Shown here piece after piece: positions 6,575 through 9,272 of a DNA stretch of 9,272 nt. This DNA is from an uncultured Eubacterium sp. (GTDB lineage: Bacteria > Bacillota > Clostridia > Peptostreptococcales > Anaerovoracaceae): positions 1 through 9,272 of the forward strand of contig CAMOGZ010000045.1 of NCBI GenBank assembly GCA_946614405.1, written 5' to 3'. A program made the position numbers and the translations under genes. Below the pieces are notes generated by a model, which was not told where the DNA came from, did not search any database, and saw only the letters and a list, made by a program, of their open reading frames with translations. The stretch's first letter is position 1. Each line of letters begins with the position of its first letter.

Positions 6575-6603
6575 ATTATGCCAAAAATATCTGAACGATT
6601 CAA
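6575..6603 (-). promoter_or_regulatory. Probable sigma-A promoter of pepT-yfcC
   Basis: On the minus strand TTGAAT (6603-6598) and CATAAT (6580-6575) are separated by exactly 17 bases, matching four and five of six consensus bases. Transcription would start near 6568. It lies in the 242-base gap between yitT and pepT, where I see no strong terminator, so read-through from yitT may add to expression. Confidence 0.6.
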
Positions 6604-6702
6604 GATTTTTGAGTTCTAATTCCATAGAAATAATCCAAAAAGTTCTAAAAATTGTTATGCATCCACAACTAATCTCTATTCTCTTTGTGCACTGTCAAAC
6701 TC

Positions 6703-7596
6703 TTACATTTCTTCGTCAAATCCATAATTCCGGTCAAGGGAGAATCCTCTTCCGCTGACATCCGATGCCGGGACCACTGTAGTGAAAGCAACCGGATCGA
6801 TGTTCAGGATCAGTTTCTTCACTTTCTGTACCATGCGGCGATGCACGGTGCACATCAGGACCTCTTGCTGGCTCTCGGTGTAGCCGGTCTCTCCATGGAG
6901 GATCGTATAGCCTGTGATCTTATTATCCGAAAGCTCTTTTCCGATCTCCTTCCACTTCTTGCTGACCACGAGGAACTGCGCGTCGTTGCTGCCCATGATC
7001 AGGACTTTGTTGGCGATCACGGTGTATGCCATGATGATCAGGATCCCGTAGAGCACATCATCCGGCGCCGCGAAGGTGCACTGCAGCAGCAGGGATATCA
7101 GGTCCACGGCATTCAGCACCATTGCCGTATTCAGCCCGGCCTTACGGTTCAGCACGATAGCCAGAACGTCACTTCCTCCTGTGCTTGCACCGATGCGGAT
7201 GACCATGCCCACGCCGATGCCGATGAACAAAGCCCCAAAGGCCGCAGCAAGGAGCTTATCTTCTGTTACATTCTGCAGGAACGGGACCTGCTCTGTCAGG
7301 AACAGCGCCGCAGGATACAGGAATGTTCCCATGACGATGGTGGCCGCGAACTTCCACCCCAGACAGATGAGACCAATCAGAAACAGTGTGACGGAAACGA
7401 TGGCGACACTGTAGGACACCGGCATTCCCGTGAAGTTACTGATAAACCGTCCGAATCCCGTCGCTCCTCCGCAAAGGAAATGATTCGGCAAAATAAAAAC
7501 ACCTGCTCCGATGGCATTAAACAGGATACCAACTGCCAGGATCACAAACCGGAACAGTTTCCCGGAAAGTCCTTTTCCTTCTTCGATTTTTGACAT
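6703..7596 (-). CDS. YitT-family membrane protein (DUF161 plus DUF2179)
   Basis: 297 residues from the ATG at 7596-7594, with an AGAGGAA ribosome site about 7 bases before it. The N-terminal 200 residues form about five or six membrane helices (for example 15-36, 62-80, 83-100, 113-135, 181-201), with family-type motifs LCGGATGFG (41-49) and GASTGGSDVLAIVLNRK (136-152). Residues about 227-286 form the soluble DUF2179 domain: ITGYTILHGETGYTESQQEV followed by MCTVHRRMVQKVKKLI and DPVAFTTVVPASDVSGRGF. Known for the family: widespread in Firmicutes, several paralogs per genome, DUF2179 folding as a small cytosolic ligand-binding-like domain, and no well-proven transport substrate. It is divergent from pepD and upstream of pepT on the same strand. 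A link to peptide metabolism is suggested only by location. Confidence 0.93.
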   Translation of the reverse strand: MSKIEEGKGLSGKLFRFVILAVGILFNAIGAGVFILPNHFLCGGATGFGRFISNFTGMPVSYSVAIVSVTLFLIGLICLGWKFAATIVMGTFLYPAALFLTEQVPFLQNVTEDKLLAAAFGALFIGIGVGMVIRIGASTGGSDVLAIVLNRKAGLNTAMVLNAVDLISLLLQCTFAAPDDVLYGILIIMAYTVIANKVLIMGSNDAQFLVVSKKWKEIGKELSDNKITGYTILHGETGYTESQQEVLMCTVHRRMVQKVKKLILNIDPVAFTTVVPASDVSGRGFSLDRNYGFDEEM

Positions 7597-7641
7597 TCTA
7601 TTTCCTCTCTTTCTGTATTATTATCCTTTCATCCGAAGGGT

Positions 7642-7670
7642 ATTCTACTCCCGCTCTTTTCAATATTCAA
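7642..7670 (-). promoter_or_regulatory. Probable sigma-A promoter of the yitT-like gene
   Basis: On the minus strand TTGAAT (7670-7665) and TAGAAT (7647-7642) are 17 bases apart, four and five of six consensus bases. Transcription would begin near 7635, leaving a leader of about 40 bases before the ATG. The run of A and T upstream (7671-7700) could act as an UP element. Confidence 0.6.
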
Positions 7671-7706
7671 TACAAAAAAACAAGATTTTTCAAGTTTTTT
7701 GTTTGC

Positions 7707-7716
7707 GTTAATTAAC
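7707..7716. promoter_or_regulatory. Palindrome between the divergent yitT and pepD promoters
   Basis: GTTAATTAAC is a perfect 10-base palindrome lying between the two predicted promoters, 37 bases upstream of the yitT -35 and about 47 bases upstream of the pepD -35. It could be a shared operator, but short AT-rich palindromes arise often by chance in DNA of this composition. Confidence 0.2.
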
Positions 7717-7762
7717 TTTTATCAAAATATCCGCATATTTTTTGTTATTTCATCATAATCCC

Positions 7763-7790
7763 TTGTTTCTTGTATATTTTGTGCTACAAT
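7763..7790 (+). promoter_or_regulatory. Probable sigma-A promoter of pepD
   Basis: An extended -10, TGCTACAAT (7782-7790), is preceded at 16 bases by TTGTTT (7763-7768), a weak -35. Transcription would start near 7797, followed almost at once by the ribosome site AAAGGAGAGG (7805-7814) and the ATG at 7821. Confidence 0.6.
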
Positions 7791-7820
7791 ATTATTATCG
7801 AATGAAAGGAGAGGAATACA

Positions 7821-9272
7821 ATGGCCGTATTATCGAATCTGGAGCCTGCGAAAGTTTTCCACTATTTTGAGGAGATCAGCAAGATCCCCCGCGGCTCCTA
7901 CAACACCAAACAGATCAGCGATTATCTGGCAAATTTCGCCAAAGAACGCAACTTGAACTATTTCCAGGACGAGGTGAATAACGTCGTGATCTTCGGAGAC
8001 GCCACTCCGGGATACGAGGACGCCCCCACCGTCCTGTTGCAGGGACACATGGACATGGTCTGCGAAGTCGCCTCCGGCTATGACATCGACATGACCAAGG
8101 AGCCACTTCGTCTGCAGGTAGAGGGAGACTGGCTGTCCGCAGAGGGAACCACCCTGGGCGGAGACAACGGAATCGCCGTTGCCATGATGCTGGCCCTTCT
8201 GGATTCCGCAGACTGCGCTCATCCCAGAATCGAGTGCATCTTCACCGTTGACGAGGAGACCGGACTGGAAGGAGCCGAGGCACTGGATGCTTCCCGTCTT
8301 TCCGGCCATCGCCTGATCAATCTGGATTCTGAGGACGAGGGAGTGATCACCGTCAGCTGTGCCGGCGGAATCACTGCCAATACGACCCTTCCGGTATGCC
8401 GCAAGACCGTTTCCGGCAAGCTCTATAAGATCCGCCTCACCGGACTTCTGGGCGGACACTCCGGAATGGAGATCGACAAGGAACACGCCAACGCCAACAT
8501 TCTCATGGGCCGCGTGCTTTCCGAGATCCACGACAAGACAGACTTTGTGCTGAATGCCCTGAAGGGCGGCAGCGCCGACAACGTCATCTGCAATGAATGC
8601 AACGCCGAGATCATCGTCACCGGCGGAGAAGAGAACCTGGCAGCAGCAGTTGAGACCCTGCAGGCCAGCATCTCCGCAGAGTACCACGCATCGGATCCGG
8701 ACATCCAGGTCCTCTGCGAGGCTGCAGGAGAAGTTGAAGCCGATGCACTGGGCGACGACTGCACCCGCAAGGTCATCGCGTACCTGCTGAATACACCGAA
8801 CGGCGTCATCGCCATGAGCATGGAGATCAAGGATCTGCCTGAGACCAGCCTGAACCTGGGTGCAGTGGCACTCACAGACAACGAGCTGAAAGGGCTCTAC
8901 GCCATCCGCAGCTCCGTGAAGAGCCGTCAGGACTTTGTATGCCGCAGACTGGCAAGCTTCTGCGAGGTCCTGGGAGGCAAGGCAGAGTTCTCCCTGTATT
9001 ACCCGGGATGGGAGTATCGCGCTGATTCCCCGCTGCGGGACATCTGCGTAGAAGTGTACAAAGCCCAGTACGGCGGTGAGGAACCTGTCATTGAGGCGAT
9101 CCACGCAGGACTGGAGTGCGGATTCTTCGCAGAGAAGCTTGGCGAAGAATGCGACGCCGTATCCATCGGACCCACCATGGTTGGCGTACACACCCCGCAG
9201 GAGAAGCTGTCCATTTCCTCCACCGAGAGAACATGGAAATACCTGCTGGGAATCCTTGCAGAATGCAAATAA
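7821..9272 (+). CDS. pepD: Cytosolic beta-alanyl/aminoacyl-histidine dipeptidase PepD (M20C)
   Basis: 483 residues, complete, with TAA as the last codon of the window. The family cleaves Xaa-His and a range of other unblocked dipeptides in the cytosol using two metal ions. Visible residues are His76 and Asp78 (LQGHMDMV), Asp115 (LGGDNG), Glu145/Glu146 (TVDEETGLEG), Asp169 (INLDSEDEG), His213 in the lid domain (LLGGHSGMEI), and His457 (VGVHTPQE). Each is four residues before the position I recall for enteric and Vibrio PepD, a constant offset that supports intact catalysis. Length is also normal. The start is fixed by the ribosome site and by the usual MAVLSNLEPAKVFHYFEEI opening. It is divergent from yitT, and together with PepT would complete breakdown of small peptides. 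No terminator can be assessed because the window ends here. Confidence 0.97.
   Translation: MAVLSNLEPAKVFHYFEEISKIPRGSYNTKQISDYLANFAKERNLNYFQDEVNNVVIFGDATPGYEDAPTVLLQGHMDMVCEVASGYDIDMTKEPLRLQVEGDWLSAEGTTLGGDNGIAVAMMLALLDSADCAHPRIECIFTVDEETGLEGAEALDASRLSGHRLINLDSEDEGVITVSCAGGITANTTLPVCRKTVSGKLYKIRLTGLLGGHSGMEIDKEHANANILMGRVLSEIHDKTDFVLNALKGGSADNVICNECNAEIIVTGGEENLAAAVETLQASISAEYHASDPDIQVLCEAAGEVEADALGDDCTRKVIAYLLNTPNGVIAMSMEIKDLPETSLNLGAVALTDNELKGLYAIRSSVKSRQDFVCRRLASFCEVLGGKAEFSLYYPGWEYRADSPLRDICVEVYKAQYGGEEPVIEAIHAGLECGFFAEKLGEECDAVSIGPTMVGVHTPQEKLSISSTERTWKYLLGILAECK

Noticed and set aside
6565..6590. TGGCAT on the minus strand upstream of pepT, resembling the -24 half of a sigma-54 promoter, tempting because a sigma-54 activator lies in the window.
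   Set aside because: The -12 half at the required spacing reads TACCG rather than TTGCA, lacking the essential GC. The same bases form a better TTGAAT-N17-CATAAT sigma-A promoter.
7830..9191. A 453-residue minus-strand frame opposite pepD.
   Set aside because: It is fully antisense to a well-supported metallopeptidase gene, with no promoter or ribosome site of its own.

Overview
The window reads as a stretch of chromosome from a gut-type Clostridia bacterium (Firmicutes, probably Lachnospiraceae or a close relative). The grounds are strong AGGAGG-type ribosome sites, extended -10 promoters, a clostripain-family peptidase with a glycine-rich N-terminus, a YfcC-type carrier, a YitT/DUF2179 protein, and PepT and PepD dipeptidases with close family matches. 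Coding DNA is moderately GC-rich and the intergenic gaps are AT-rich. I see no tRNA, rRNA, CRISPR array, IS transposase or phage gene.

Layout. Positions 1-589 (minus) hold the N-terminal part of a PAS plus AAA+ sigma-54-dependent activator that runs off the left edge. It is divergent from a membrane-anchored C11 (clostripain-like) cysteine peptidase at 776-3097 (plus). That gene converges on a minus-strand block: yitT-like (7596-6703), then pepT (6460-5225), then a YfcC-family carrier (5185-3665). pepT and yfcC are 39 bases apart and almost certainly co-transcribed. At 7597-7820 yitT is divergent from pepD (7821-9272, complete, its stop codon being the last three bases of the window).

The functional theme is peptide use: an anchored extracytoplasmic endopeptidase, a membrane carrier, and cytosolic tripeptide and dipeptide peptidases. 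The joint role is inferred from the families and their proximity.

The most unusual part is the gene-free convergent gap at 3098-3664. It contains two long imperfect palindromes in opposite orientation (3162-3402 and 3410-3621), each next to the terminator hairpin of its neighbouring gene. Aligned in inverse orientation, they share four blocks that are 47 of 48 bases identical at almost identical spacing. The stems between those blocks differ in sequence but stay self-complementary. This is the pattern expected of a structured RNA or single-stranded-DNA element whose helices co-vary around fixed internal-loop motifs.
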